From positions 1 through 33,244 of the forward strand of contig JAHOYU010000052.1 of the NCBI GenBank assembly GCA_019038625.1: a stretch of DNA of 33,244 bases. The letters are read 5' to 3'. This document shows positions 7,716-15,520 of the stretch, one piece after another. Origin of the DNA: Candidatus Latescibacterota bacterium. Its GTDB lineage: Bacteria > Krumholzibacteriota > Krumholzibacteriia > Krumholzibacteriales > Krumholzibacteriaceae. Numbering within the stretch: position 1 is the first letter of the stretch; every line of letters starts with the position of its first letter. The notes under the pieces were generated by a model, which searched no databases, was not told the DNA's origin, and worked only from the letters and a program-made list of their open reading frames with translations. A program made the position numbers and the translations under genes.

Positions 7716-7767
7716 CCTGCCTCCTTGAAATTACCCGATACCTGCTCTTGCCCGAACATTCACTTTC

Positions 7768-7794
7768 GTATTACATATTTTACATTCGTAACAC
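7768..7794 (-). promoter_or_regulatory. NikR operator
   Basis: On the plus strand this reads GTATTAC, 13 bp, GTAACAC. It matches the GTGTTAC-N13/14-GTAACAC signal described for NikR of deltaproteobacteria and related groups, with one change in one half. The symmetry extends outward to TTCGTATTAC and GTAACACGAA. It starts 1 bp downstream of the -10 element of the nikR promoter, covering the start of transcription, as expected for a repressor site. It lies about 53 bp before the nikR start codon. Confidence 0.88.
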
Positions 7795-7795
7795 G

Positions 7796-7825
7796 AATAT
7801 ACAGCAAAAAGACTCAGGGTTACAA
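7796..7825 (-). promoter_or_regulatory. predicted promoter of the nikR-nikKLMQO operon
   Basis: Minus strand: TTGTAA (rc of 7820-7825), 18-bp spacer, TATATT (rc of 7796-7801). The predicted start of transcription falls inside the NikR operator immediately downstream. No other promoter or operator is visible in the 80-bp gap between nikR and the barrel gene, so the seven genes are probably one transcript. Confidence 0.6.
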
Positions 7826-7861
7826 TAGTTTTTATATGCACGAAAAGTTTTGTCGATGATT

Positions 7862-7873
7862 CGTAATATTACG
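7862..7873. promoter_or_regulatory. perfect 12-bp palindrome upstream of the nikR promoter
   Basis: CGTAATATTACG is a perfect palindrome, with partial outward symmetry (AT-n-...-n-AT). It lies about 37 bp upstream of the nikR -35. Its arms share GTAATA/TATTAC with the NikR half-sites, but in the everted orientation and without a spacer. It may be an auxiliary regulator site; the function is not established. Confidence 0.35.
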
Positions 7874-7990
7874 GATTCCTGACCTTAAAGCACCTATTTT
7901 CCTCCGATTTCCATACAGTCATCCGTCAATGTTCAAATGTGCGGGTTTTATTCTTGGGCGAAGTTCAGGCAAGAATCGAATGGACATAAA

Positions 7991-8084
<94 letters not shown>

Positions 8085-8098
8085 GCATATATCTATTG

Positions 8099-8185
8099 TG
8101 GCGGAGGGCGAGGGACTCGAACCCCCAAGGGCTTGCGCCCGGCGAATTTCAAATCCGCTGCCTTACCAATTAGGACTAGCCCTCC
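8099..8185 (-). tRNA. tRNA-Ser (anticodon UGA)
   Basis: Minus strand. Acceptor stem GGAGGGC/GCCCTCC, a three-pair D-stem (GTC/GGC with one U-G), anticodon stem GCGGA/TTCGC with loop TTTGAAA (anticodon TGA), variable arm GGGC-GCAA-GCCC, T-arm with TTCGAGT, discriminator G and an encoded CCA. It decodes UCA and other UCN codons. Acceptor plus T-arm is 7+5 bp, as for ordinary serine tRNA, not the longer helix of tRNA-Sec. Confidence 0.95.
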
Positions 8186-8197
8186 ACAAACAACGAC

Positions 8198-8215
8198 CCC
8201 TCTGCATGCAGAGGG
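8198..8215 (-). repeat. 18-bp perfect palindrome in the leader of the tRNA-Ser transcript
   Basis: CCCTCTGCATGCAGAGGG is a perfect palindrome that can fold as a 7-bp stem with a CATG loop. Given the promoter at 8224-8252, it begins about 2 nt after the predicted transcription start and ends 12 nt before the tRNA-Ser(UGA) 5' end. It could be a 5' stabilising or RNase-processing hairpin, or an operator. Confidence 0.6.
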
Positions 8216-8223
8216 ACTCAAAC

Positions 8224-8252
8224 AGTATAAAAAGTCATCACCCCACTGTCAA
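8224..8252 (-). promoter_or_regulatory. predicted strong promoter of the tRNA-Ser pair
   Basis: Minus strand: consensus TTGACA (rc of 8247-8252), 17-bp spacer, TATACT (rc of 8224-8229). Transcription would begin near 8217, just before the palindrome at 8198-8215. It lies in the gap after the peptidase gene that ends at 8292. Confidence 0.8.
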
Positions 8253-8291
8253 CACAATTGGAAAAAGCAGGCAGTCGGAACCCGGATCTCC

Positions 8292-9239
8292 TCAGACCTC
8301 TTCACTCTCCCATTCCCTGATCCGTTTTCTGTTCCTGATCTTCTTCAGGACATAGGCCAGAATCAACAGGCCCGCCATCATGAGCCAGAAAGGAGGCGAC
8401 CTGAATACCGGTGCCGCCGCGTTGTACCTGCTTTCCAGATCCAGATGGAATTCCTCGGCAAAATCCCCTGTAGTCTCCCCGAAGGTCAACAGGAACGCCC
8501 TGTCAAAATCTCCGAGATCCCTCGCAAAGGAAAGTAGTGTCACAAGATCCTCAGGCCTCGTTTCGAGCAGACGGGAGACTGCGGCATAACTTAGCCTGTA
8601 TGCGGCGGAAGCCCTTGCCGCAGAACGTGGGAAACTCCCTCCAAGATCCTCCAGGTCGGGAAGGTTTCCGCTCCAGATCGAAGTCATAAGGTTCCATTGA
8701 TCTGACATCGTCCACTCTCTCGATTGCCGCATGGCGATGCCTTCGACAAACCAGGTCGGACACCTCGTGCCACCCGTCTTCTGAACAAGAAAGATATGTG
8801 AGAGTTCATGCCTTATAACGGTCTTCAGAGGCCTCGGAGTCCTGAGAACGGCCCTGGCATCGATGACGATCTTCCTGTTGACCAGATCGCTGAACGCCTC
8901 TCCCCATTCTGGCATCTTCGATCCACTGAGTTGATTATAATCTTTTCTGTTGGGAACAATATAGACATCGATACGGCCGGGGTCCTGCAACCCGATCTCT
9001 TCAGCGATATCCGGTGCTGATTCACATATCAACCGTTCTACCTCGACGGCCATCTTCCTGCTGCGTTCGGAAAAATGAAAGACATACGGACCACAATCCG
9101 AAATGCTTATGATGTAACCCATCTTGTCGAGGTCCCGGGACTCTTCAATACTGCTCCGGGCGAAAGACGTCTGCACGACCATCAGGGTGACAAAAACAAC
9201 TGAAATAAACACCTTCACCGGACGGCAGAGAGGTCGCAT
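8292..9239 (-). CDS. Peptidase MA-like zinc metalloprotease, membrane-anchored
   Basis: 315 aa from the ATG at 9239. A longer frame runs back into mnmA but the start used here overlaps the mnmA stop as TGATG, and puts a signal anchor (about residues 8-25) at the N-terminus. The catalytic motif HELSH (144-148) is followed by E166 in 'WFVEGIAM', giving the HExxH...E arrangement of gluzincins of the peptidase MA type. A membrane helix near the C-terminus (about 279-295) is followed by a basic tail. The protease domain should face the periplasm. It is last in the cyclophilin-desulfurase-mnmA operon. Substrate unknown. Confidence 0.75.
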   Translation of the reverse strand: MRPLCRPVKVFISVVFVTLMVVQTSFARSSIEESRDLDKMGYIISISDCGPYVFHFSERSRKMAVEVERLICESAPDIAEEIGLQDPGRIDVYIVPNRKDYNQLSGSKMPEWGEAFSDLVNRKIVIDARAVLRTPRPLKTVIRHELSHIFLVQKTGGTRCPTWFVEGIAMRQSREWTMSDQWNLMTSIWSGNLPDLEDLGGSFPRSAARASAAYRLSYAAVSRLLETRPEDLVTLLSFARDLGDFDRAFLLTFGETTGDFAEEFHLDLESRYNAAAPVFRSPPFWLMMAGLLILAYVLKKIRNRKRIREWESEEV

Positions 9240-10351
9240 CAAAGCCCTCCGGAAAAAATTATGCCTCCGCCGATCACCCGGTCGCCTGAATATATGACGA
9301 GGGACTGGCCAGGAGTCGGAGCTCTCTGCGGTTCGAAAAAAGTGACCCTGCACTCTCCTCCAGCAAAACTGATCTTACTTATTGCGGCAGGCTTGTGCCT
9401 GTACCTTATCCTGGCCTTTAAGGGAAGTTTCGGATCTCTGACACGCATCTTCATGCTTCTGCAGATCACTTCGGTGGAACAGAGACCATCGTTGTCGGTA
9501 AGGACTATGCTGTTGGTCGCGACATCGATCCTTTTAATATACATGGGCTCCGCCGAAGAAATACCGAGGCCCCTCCTCTGCCCCAGCGTATATCTGAATA
9601 TCCCGCGATGTCTTCCCAGTCGGTTTCCTGATTCGTCCAGTACATCTCCAGATACCGGTGGGATCCTGTTTTCAAGAAAATCAGAGAGATCTCCATCGGG
9701 AATAAAACAGATATCCTGGCTTTCCCTCCCGATCTCCGTTCCGACACCAGCTTCGGAAGCGATCTTTCTCACTTCATTCTTTTCAAGTGTCCCGACGGGA
9801 AATATGCATCGTTCGAGAATCCTGACAGGAACACGGTATAGAAAGTATGACTGGTCTTTCTTCTGATCGAACGCGGTCTCAAGAAACACGGACCCCCTGT
9901 CACGCACTGTCCTCACGTAATGTCCCGTGGCAATCCGGTCGATTCCTGAAGATTTCGCAAATCCTTCCAGAAGAGGAAACTTGATATTCTCATTGCATAT
10001 GATGCACGGGTTCGGGGTCCTGCCGGTATCGTATTCCCTTACGAAACTGTCTACGACCTTATTATTAAAACTTTCGACGGCATCCAGCACCCTGTGTTCT
10101 ATTCCAAGCCTTTTGCAGACTCTCGCAGCTCTCTCTTCTGCGATGTCCCCGGTTGAAACCTCTGATAAGCACCCTCTGCATTGAAGTCTGAATGTGACTC
10201 CTGTGACCTGATAGCCGGCCCTGAGCAGGAGCAGGGCAGCAACAGAGCTGTCCACACCTCCACTCATGCCGACAGCGACACTTTCTCCCGGGCGAGGAGC
10301 AGAAATCGTTTTTGCAAATATCTTGCTGGAGTTATTGTCCCTGGTAGTCAA
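9239..10351 (-). CDS. mnmA: tRNA-specific 2-thiouridylase MnmA
   Basis: 370 aa, normal length. The enzyme adenylates and thiolates U34 of tRNA-Lys, -Glu and -Gln in the cytoplasm. The PP-loop SGGVDSS (30-36), the tRNA-binding 'GQRRGLGIS' block and the two catalytic cysteines (C119 in 'NPCIICN', C215 in 'SQDICFI') are all present. The position held by Asp99 in E. coli is C116 here, giving CxxC plus a distant Cys. The start is a TTG at 10351 directly after the desulfurase stop (TAATTG), with AAGGA about 10 nt upstream in the preceding gene; no ATG exists before the PP-loop. The adjacent cysteine desulfurase is the likely sulfur donor. Confidence 0.95.
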   Translation of the reverse strand: MTTRDNNSSKIFAKTISAPRPGESVAVGMSGGVDSSVAALLLLRAGYQVTGVTFRLQCRGCLSEVSTGDIAEERAARVCKRLGIEHRVLDAVESFNNKVVDSFVREYDTGRTPNPCIICNENIKFPLLEGFAKSSGIDRIATGHYVRTVRDRGSVFLETAFDQKKDQSYFLYRVPVRILERCIFPVGTLEKNEVRKIASEAGVGTEIGRESQDICFIPDGDLSDFLENRIPPVSGDVLDESGNRLGRHRGIFRYTLGQRRGLGISSAEPMYIKRIDVATNSIVLTDNDGLCSTEVICRSMKMRVRDPKLPLKARIRYRHKPAAISKISFAGGECRVTFFEPQRAPTPGQSLVIYSGDRVIGGGIIFSGGL

Positions 10352-11548
10352 TTACAGGATGTCCTTCCTCAGGGGAGACATCTCCCTGAGCCTCTCCACG
10401 ACTCCAGGGAAGACAGAAAGGAACTGATCCACTTCGTCACGGGTGTTTTCCGCACCGAGGCTTATTCTCAATGCGCCCTGAGCGTCTACATTGTCTATTC
10501 CCATAGCCAGCAACACATGACTTGGATCATCGCTCCCTGTAGCACATGCCGAACCACTCGATAGAGCGAAGCCGAGCATACTGAGGTTCAGCGTCAAGGC
10601 TTCCCCCTCTACACTGGTAACGGTAACGTTGCATGTATTCGACACCCTTGGAGCACTGCCGCCATTTATCCTGACATCAGGCACATCGTTGAGGATCCCC
10701 TCTTCAATAAGATCCCTGAGATTTCCGATATGTTCCATCTCGGACACGAGTCTCTCCAGGCTGATCCGACAAGCTTCGCCAAATCCGACTATCGCTGGAA
10801 CATTCTCTGTGCCCGGCCTGATTCCCCTCTCCTGGTGCCCTCCGGTCAGGACTGGTGCAAGCGAGACCCCGCGCTTTATATACAGGGCACCGATTCCCTT
10901 GGGACCATAGAATTTGTGCGCTGAAAGCGACAGCATGTCCACCCCCAGCTGATCCACATCTACCGGCATCTTCCCTGCTCCCTGAACCGCATCGACGTGA
11001 AACAGTACACCTCGCGCTCTCGCGACCCCGGACAGTTCCTGCACAGGTTGAATCACTCCTGTCTCATTGTTTGCGAGCATGATACTCACAAGAACAGTGT
11101 CGTCACGAATCGCATCTTCAAGATCTGATACACTGACCATTCCGTCACTGTCACTGGGCAGCCATGTCACTTCTGTTCCATTTTCTTCCAGTTCCCGGCA
11201 TGTACCTGTCACGGCTGGATGTTCTATGGAAGAAGTCACTACGTGAGCCCTGCCACCATCCAATCTGGAATTGAGCATAGCGCCACGGATCGCAAGGTTG
11301 TCGGACTCCGTACCCCCAGCTGTAAATATGATCTCTTCAGGTTCAGATCCTATCAGGCCGGCCACTCGGGTACGGGCAAGTTCGACTGCAGCCCTTGTCT
11401 CCTGACCGAAGAAATGCAGGCTGCTTGCGTTACCGAATGAATTACCTAGAAAAGGCAGCATCGCGTCGACCACTTCATCTCTTGCCTTTGTCGTGGCGTT
11501 ATGATCGAAATAAACGCGCCTTCCCTCACTTAAATCTTTTCCTTGCAT
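10352..11548 (-). CDS. Cysteine desulfurase (NifS/IscS family)
   Basis: 398 aa from the ATG at 11548; a TTG one codon upstream is equally well placed for the GGGAG site. The PLP lysine is K213 in 'LSAHKFYGPKG' and the persulfide cysteine C336 in 'SSGSACATG', with 'GGTESDNLAIRG' near 79-90, all typical of group I NifS/IscS enzymes. It removes sulfur from cysteine as a protein persulfide. No IscU or IscR gene is next to it; instead mnmA follows with no gap, which resembles the dedicated YrvO-MnmA pair of Bacillus. (Residue numbers here count from the TTG.). Confidence 0.93.
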   Translation of the reverse strand: MQGKDLSEGRRVYFDHNATTKARDEVVDAMLPFLGNSFGNASSLHFFGQETRAAVELARTRVAGLIGSEPEEIIFTAGGTESDNLAIRGAMLNSRLDGGRAHVVTSSIEHPAVTGTCRELEENGTEVTWLPSDSDGMVSVSDLEDAIRDDTVLVSIMLANNETGVIQPVQELSGVARARGVLFHVDAVQGAGKMPVDVDQLGVDMLSLSAHKFYGPKGIGALYIKRGVSLAPVLTGGHQERGIRPGTENVPAIVGFGEACRISLERLVSEMEHIGNLRDLIEEGILNDVPDVRINGGSAPRVSNTCNVTVTSVEGEALTLNLSMLGFALSSGSACATGSDDPSHVLLAMGIDNVDAQGALRISLGAENTRDEVDQFLSVFPGVVERLREMSPLRKDIL

Positions 11549-11571
11549 CAAGTTTGTCTCCCGGAGTGATA

Positions 11572-12150
11572 CTATTCGACTATGACAATAGAATCTATCT
11601 TGTCATTTTTCTTGATCTTGTCAAGCACATCCATCCCCTCGACTACTTTTGCGAACAAGGTGTATTCGCCATTGAAAGCCGGTTTGCGTTTTTTCAGGAT
11701 GTAAAACTGCGTCGAAGCGCTGTCATAGCTGCGAGGAAATCTGGCCATGCCGACCATACCTGCTTCGTGCTTGAGGTCCTGATCGAACATCTCGCCTTCG
11801 ATCTGTGAATATTCATGCTCTTTCTTGCCAGTCTGAACGAGAAATCCCTCTACTCTGTGGAATTTCATCCCGTTGTAAAAACCGTCTCGAACAAGAGTAA
11901 GGATCCTATCCACGGCTATGGGCGCATCGTCTGAAAGCATTTCCAATACGATGACCCCACCTTTTTCAAGAGTGATCGTGATCCTGATAGAGATGTCCTC
12001 GGCTACAGAGACTTCTTCTACTTCGGCAGCCTCATCCTGAAGGTCCTGGCCAACTACAGCGCCAAACCCCGCGCATAACATGACTGTCACTAACAGGAAA
12101 CAAAAACTGGCTCTCTCCTGCCATCCCGCTACGGTCCGCGAGCATATCAT
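11572..12150 (-). CDS. Cyclophilin-type peptidyl-prolyl cis-trans isomerase, exported
   Basis: 192 aa. A hydrophobic signal sequence (about 14-34) ends near 'AVVGQD', then an acidic linker, then the cyclophilin fold from about residue 53. The catalytic arginine is in 'FHRV' (R99), followed by 'FLVQTG', 'GMVGMAR' and 'STQFYI', which are family motifs; the tail 'GEYTLFAKVVEGMDVLDKI' is also typical. It should assist proline isomerisation in folding proteins of the periplasm. The start has an AAGGAGG site, and the gene lies 23 nt before the desulfurase, so it heads the operon. Confidence 0.92.
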   Translation of the reverse strand: MICSRTVAGWQERASFCFLLVTVMLCAGFGAVVGQDLQDEAAEVEEVSVAEDISIRITITLEKGGVIVLEMLSDDAPIAVDRILTLVRDGFYNGMKFHRVEGFLVQTGKKEHEYSQIEGEMFDQDLKHEAGMVGMARFPRSYDSASTQFYILKKRKPAFNGEYTLFAKVVEGMDVLDKIKKNDKIDSIVIVE

Positions 12151-12186
12151 TTCCTACCTCCTTGTCATGAAACGATGTCGCCTGAA

Positions 12187-12216
12187 AATTAAAAGCCTCC
12201 CCAAACCAGGGAGGCT
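12187..12216 (-). terminator. rho-independent terminator of the TPR lipoprotein gene
   Basis: Minus strand: an 8-bp stem AGCCTCCC/GGGAGGCT (12194-12201 with 12209-12216), 7-nt loop, then TTTAATTTT. It sits 39 nt after the stop of the gene at 12255 and separates it from the cyclophilin operon. Confidence 0.85.
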
Positions 12217-12254
12217 CGAAAGTCATAATGACATGAAAGAGCAAACATTACGAT

Positions 12255-13424
12255 CTACTCGTACAACTCCTGCTCTTTCTTTGCTTCCCTCTGCTTGATG
12301 AGTGCTCTCTGCCTCTCTATTTCCTTCTCCGCGTACTTCGACCACTGGGGATCCTTGAGGTTGACCACCTTTTCGAACTTGACGATCGCCTCTTCAAAGT
12401 TATTCAGTTTCGAAAGAGCGTATCCCCACTGATAATAAAGAATAGCATCCTGCTGCCCGGTGTTCAGGGCAAGGCCATTTTTCGACGATTCAAGGGCCTT
12501 ATTGTAATTCTTGTTATCGTTGTATATCTTGGCCAGAATAGCATATGTGAAATCGTCTCCACCGGTCAGCGCAATGGCCTTCTCGAGTTCTGCAGGAGCT
12601 TCCGCTTCCCTGTTCGACTGCGAATAGGAATAACCCAGGCGCTGATGAAAATCAGCGTTGTCGGGATAAATGGTCACGAGTTCCTCGTAGATAGGCGCTG
12701 CTTTTTCATAACTCTTATCGTTGAAATATGCTCTGCCCAGCTGCTTTTTGAATGCGTGATTCTCCGGCTCGGCTTCGATAGCACGAGTCAGGTACTCGAA
12801 TTTCTTTTCCTTGTTTCCCAGCTTGTCATACAGCCCAGACAGCGTTCCCATTGTCGTTGCGTCATCTGCTTTGGAGATAAGCGCCTTTTCGTAATAACTG
12901 ATGGCATCCTCGGTCTTTTTCTGCCTCTGAGCTATAAAAGCCAGGTTGACATTGGCATTGTAATGATTCTCGTCCTTCACCAGAAGCATATTGAAATACT
13001 CCTGTGCTTTCTCCCAGTTCTCGATATGAAGATAATTATAGCCTATCGAACTGATAAGGCCTTCATCACCAGGTGAGAGCTCAAGAGCTTTCTCATATGA
13101 CGAGATTCCCTTCTCGTAATCCTTCCGGGTCGAATATGCCGAACCGAGCTGCGACCATGCCTCTATATATGAAGGGTTCAAAGAGACAGCGCTCTCGAGG
13201 TTACTGATAGCTTCATCATACTTCCCGGCGTTAAGGAACTGCTGTGCCGACTGATAAGAGATCTCGGCGGGAGTCATGGTATTGTCGAAGTCCTCATCAG
13301 AATCCGCAACAGCGTCCGCGGGAGGGGTAATATTGGACATGACGCCGTAACTACCGGCTGTCGGCCCACACCCCATGCTGAATAACAGGAGAAGAGCGGT
13401 TGAGACAAACAACATCTTTTTCAT
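12255..13424 (-). CDS. TPR-repeat lipoprotein
   Basis: 389 aa from the ATG at 13424, which has a GGAAAGGA site; the longer frame from 13517 runs through the promoter and is rejected. The N-terminal lipoprotein signal ends in the lipobox LFSMGC with C19 as the lipid-bearing residue. After a short linker, about eight tetratricopeptide repeats fill residues about 60-360 (for example 'SAQQFLNAGKYDEAISNLESAV', 'PSYIEAWSQLGSAYSTRKDYE'; each repeat about 34 aa), ending with a charged helix. TPR lipoproteins usually scaffold protein complexes on the periplasmic face of a membrane. Its partner is unknown. It has its own promoter and terminator. Confidence 0.88.
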   Translation of the reverse strand: MKKMLFVSTALLLLFSMGCGPTAGSYGVMSNITPPADAVADSDEDFDNTMTPAEISYQSAQQFLNAGKYDEAISNLESAVSLNPSYIEAWSQLGSAYSTRKDYEKGISSYEKALELSPGDEGLISSIGYNYLHIENWEKAQEYFNMLLVKDENHYNANVNLAFIAQRQKKTEDAISYYEKALISKADDATTMGTLSGLYDKLGNKEKKFEYLTRAIEAEPENHAFKKQLGRAYFNDKSYEKAAPIYEELVTIYPDNADFHQRLGYSYSQSNREAEAPAELEKAIALTGGDDFTYAILAKIYNDNKNYNKALESSKNGLALNTGQQDAILYYQWGYALSKLNNFEEAIVKFEKVVNLKDPQWSKYAEKEIERQRALIKQREAKKEQELYE

Positions 13425-13482
13425 CTTTGATTCCTTTCCACATCGTGTTTCACAAATGCCATCGATTACCTTACCTGATTTC

Positions 13483-13511
13483 AATCTATTGAAGAGCAGT
13501 TGCGGTGTCAA
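13483..13511 (-). promoter_or_regulatory. predicted promoter of the TPR lipoprotein gene
   Basis: Minus strand: consensus TTGACA (rc of 13506-13511), 17-bp spacer, TAGATT (rc of 13483-13488). Transcription would begin near 13476, leaving a leader of about 50 nt before the ATG at 13424. This supports the shorter start of that gene. Confidence 0.75.
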
Positions 13512-13560
13512 GCCCAAGTTGAGGTTGATGACACTTAATCACTTATAATTCAACATCTTA

Positions 13561-14232
13561 TTAACGTATAGGTTTTGTGTCCCCGGTAGGTACCGGATCG
13601 TTGAGTGCTTTCTGCAAAAGGACAATATTCTCTCTCGCCCTATCTGCCAGATAGCTCCCCGGAGCCACATCGACGACCTTCTCCCATTCTCTCAGCGCCT
13701 CACGGAACATCTTGTTCTCCCAGAAAAATATGGCGAGGTAGAACATCGGCTGAGGATGATCCGGCGCCAGTTCCAGGGCCTTCGAAAGAAAAACCCAGGC
13801 CCTGTCATAACGTTTTTGCTGGAAGATCATAAAAGCAAGATGTGAATTGGCCAGGACATCGTCAGGATTGACACGCACAGCCGCCAGGAAATTCTTCTCT
13901 GCTTTGTGAAGGTCTCCTCTGTCATCATAAAGTACACCCAGATTCACGTATGACTTGAAATGGTCGGGATCCCTTCCGACCGCCTCACCATAATACCTGA
14001 TCGCTGAATCCGGAAGAGAGCTTTCATGGTATGCCACAGCGAGCTGGAAAAACACTTCCGCATCATCCCTGCCTTCCCTGATAAGATGCCGGGTATAGGC
14101 TATTCTCGGGCCTGGTTCGAGGCCCTTCAGCTCTTCGGCAAGGGTCATTCCACTGACATCCTGCCCCAACGCACCGGTCGCGAGGTTCAGGACAACCAGA
14201 AATATCGATATTAAAGCTTCAGGATTTTTCAT
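13561..14232 (-). CDS. Exported TPR-repeat protein
   Basis: 223 aa from the ATG at 14232; a GTG six codons upstream is a weaker choice and neither has a strong ribosome-binding site. A signal peptide (about 1-23) ends 'TGALGQD'. Four or five TPR repeats follow from about residue 55 ('FFQLAVAYHESSLPDSAIRYYGEAV', 'SYVNLGVLYDDRGDLHKAEKNF' regions). No lipobox cysteine is present, so it should be a soluble periplasmic protein. It is the last gene of the lipoprotein-barrel-TPR operon, which suggests it works with the outer-membrane protein encoded just upstream. Confidence 0.82.
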   Translation of the reverse strand: MKNPEALISIFLVVLNLATGALGQDVSGMTLAEELKGLEPGPRIAYTRHLIREGRDDAEVFFQLAVAYHESSLPDSAIRYYGEAVGRDPDHFKSYVNLGVLYDDRGDLHKAEKNFLAAVRVNPDDVLANSHLAFMIFQQKRYDRAWVFLSKALELAPDHPQPMFYLAIFFWENKMFREALREWEKVVDVAPGSYLADRARENIVLLQKALNDPVPTGDTKPIR

Positions 14233-14302
14233 TGTACAGGGAACGGGCACGGATCATCCGACTGTCAGCGGGATCGACTCTGCCACCTGCTGGCGGCGGC
14301 GA

Positions 14303-15520
14303 TCAATGTCTGTCATCCTTTCTCCTGGTCCATTTTTCGGAAAGATCCAGACTCAGCCCCAACCTCAGTACCTTCTCATCGATACCGTTGTCTGACACCG
14401 AGCCTATCTTCCCAGCCTCAATTGTAAAATCTATTCCACCGGGGCCTCCGGGCATCCCGAAACCGGACCCGATCGTAAAAAATCTTGAGACAACCTGTTG
14501 TCCGGCGGGAAATTCCAGATGCCACCTGTTCTCGTAATATCCGAACCTCAGCGGCATCCTCGACAATTTTCCTCCGTCACTCCCGGTTCTTCTCTCTATA
14601 CCGAACGAAATCACACTCTCGTCACTTAGCGAACCTTCCAGATGTTCGAAACCCGCTGGTTCAGGAGCTTCCCTCGTCCAGAAAGACGAAGAGACCCACC
14701 AGCGATTCGTGACCGCCACCGCCATACCCGCGCTCCAGGCGGCAGGAAGAGTGAAATCATAGGTCGACTCTGTATTCAGGATCCACCGGGAATACTGGAC
14801 CACCTCTTCGACCGAATAGTCGACCTTGTCATCGAACGAAGCTCCGATCCAGACCCTGGGATGAAGCTTGACAAGTGCTGAGAGACTCCATGAAATCCCT
14901 GAAAATCCCCTCGTCCTGACAGACGAGATGCTGTTGTAGGCAGGGTCGTCGAAATATATATAGACCTCGTCCTTGATCGAACCCCGGTCTATCTGCAAAG
15001 CGGTTCCCAGCCGCAGCCAGTCCAGTGGCCGCCAGGCGAGTGTAAATGGAATAGTATAGAGCGAGCTGTTGAATTCGTAGAGTTCCCTCGGTTGGGGAGT
15101 AAAATCGACTTCTTTTTCAGAAGTAAAATTTCCCCTGCCAAAGAAACGAGTCTTGTAACCGATTCCCAGCACAAGCCCGTCCTTCAATGGGACCGCGATC
15201 GAAGCAAAGGGAAGGACGAAACGGTTCTGATCCGAAGTCTCCTGTTTGGTATTCACCCGGCTCAGATTGAACATCTCAAATATTGAAAATGTCACCGAAC
15301 TGAGGTCCGAAAGGCTCGCCGGATTCAGGGGAAGTGCGCTGTTTGTGTCAGGAAAGGCTATTCCTGAATACCCGGTCGCCGAATATCGCCCATTCCCTCC
15401 AAGATTGTGCTCCCCGATAAAATTCAGCCCGAAAATGGATTGGGCCGAAAGGGTTCCAGGAATGAGAGCAATTGATAAGCAGAACACCGCGATTGTAATG
15501 TATTTTAGATTCTTCATCAT
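14303..15520 (-). CDS. Outer-membrane protein, FadL/OMPP1-like beta-barrel
   Basis: 405 aa. A signal peptide (about 1-26) ends LSAQ. The early stretch 'GGNGRYSATGYSGIAFPDTNSALPLNPASLSDL' has the glycine/Asn-Pro-Ala pattern common to FadL-like and related barrels, and the rest shows many amphipathic strands with aromatic ends ('LTLAWRPLDWLRLGTALQ'-like alternation). The last strand ends in Trp and is followed by a basic eight-residue tail, so the C-terminal residue is not the usual aromatic. The start overlaps the lipoprotein stop (ATGA). Substrate unknown; export or uptake of hydrophobic compounds would be typical for FadL relatives. Confidence 0.75.
   Translation of the reverse strand: MMKNLKYITIAVFCLSIALIPGTLSAQSIFGLNFIGEHNLGGNGRYSATGYSGIAFPDTNSALPLNPASLSDLSSVTFSIFEMFNLSRVNTKQETSDQNRFVLPFASIAVPLKDGLVLGIGYKTRFFGRGNFTSEKEVDFTPQPRELYEFNSSLYTIPFTLAWRPLDWLRLGTALQIDRGSIKDEVYIYFDDPAYNSISSVRTRGFSGISWSLSALVKLHPRVWIGASFDDKVDYSVEEVVQYSRWILNTESTYDFTLPAAWSAGMAVAVTNRWWVSSSFWTREAPEPAGFEHLEGSLSDESVISFGIERRTGSDGGKLSRMPLRFGYYENRWHLEFPAGQQVVSRFFTIGSGFGMPGGPGGIDFTIEAGKIGSVSDNGIDEKVLRLGLSLDLSEKWTRRKDDRH

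Noticed and set aside
7950-7976. 7-bp inverted repeat ATTCTTG/CAAGAAT downstream of tRNA-Ser(GCU)
   Set aside because: Loop of 13 nt and no T-run on the minus strand, so not a convincing terminator.
8099-8185. Reading of this tRNA as tRNA-Sec because the opposite strand shows TCA in the loop position
   Set aside because: The T-loop and encoded CCA are on the minus strand, where the anticodon is TGA, and acceptor plus T-arm is 7+5 bp as in ordinary serine tRNA.
13424-13517. Upstream extension of the TPR lipoprotein to 13517
   Set aside because: It would run through the promoter and hide the lipoprotein signal behind 31 non-signal residues.
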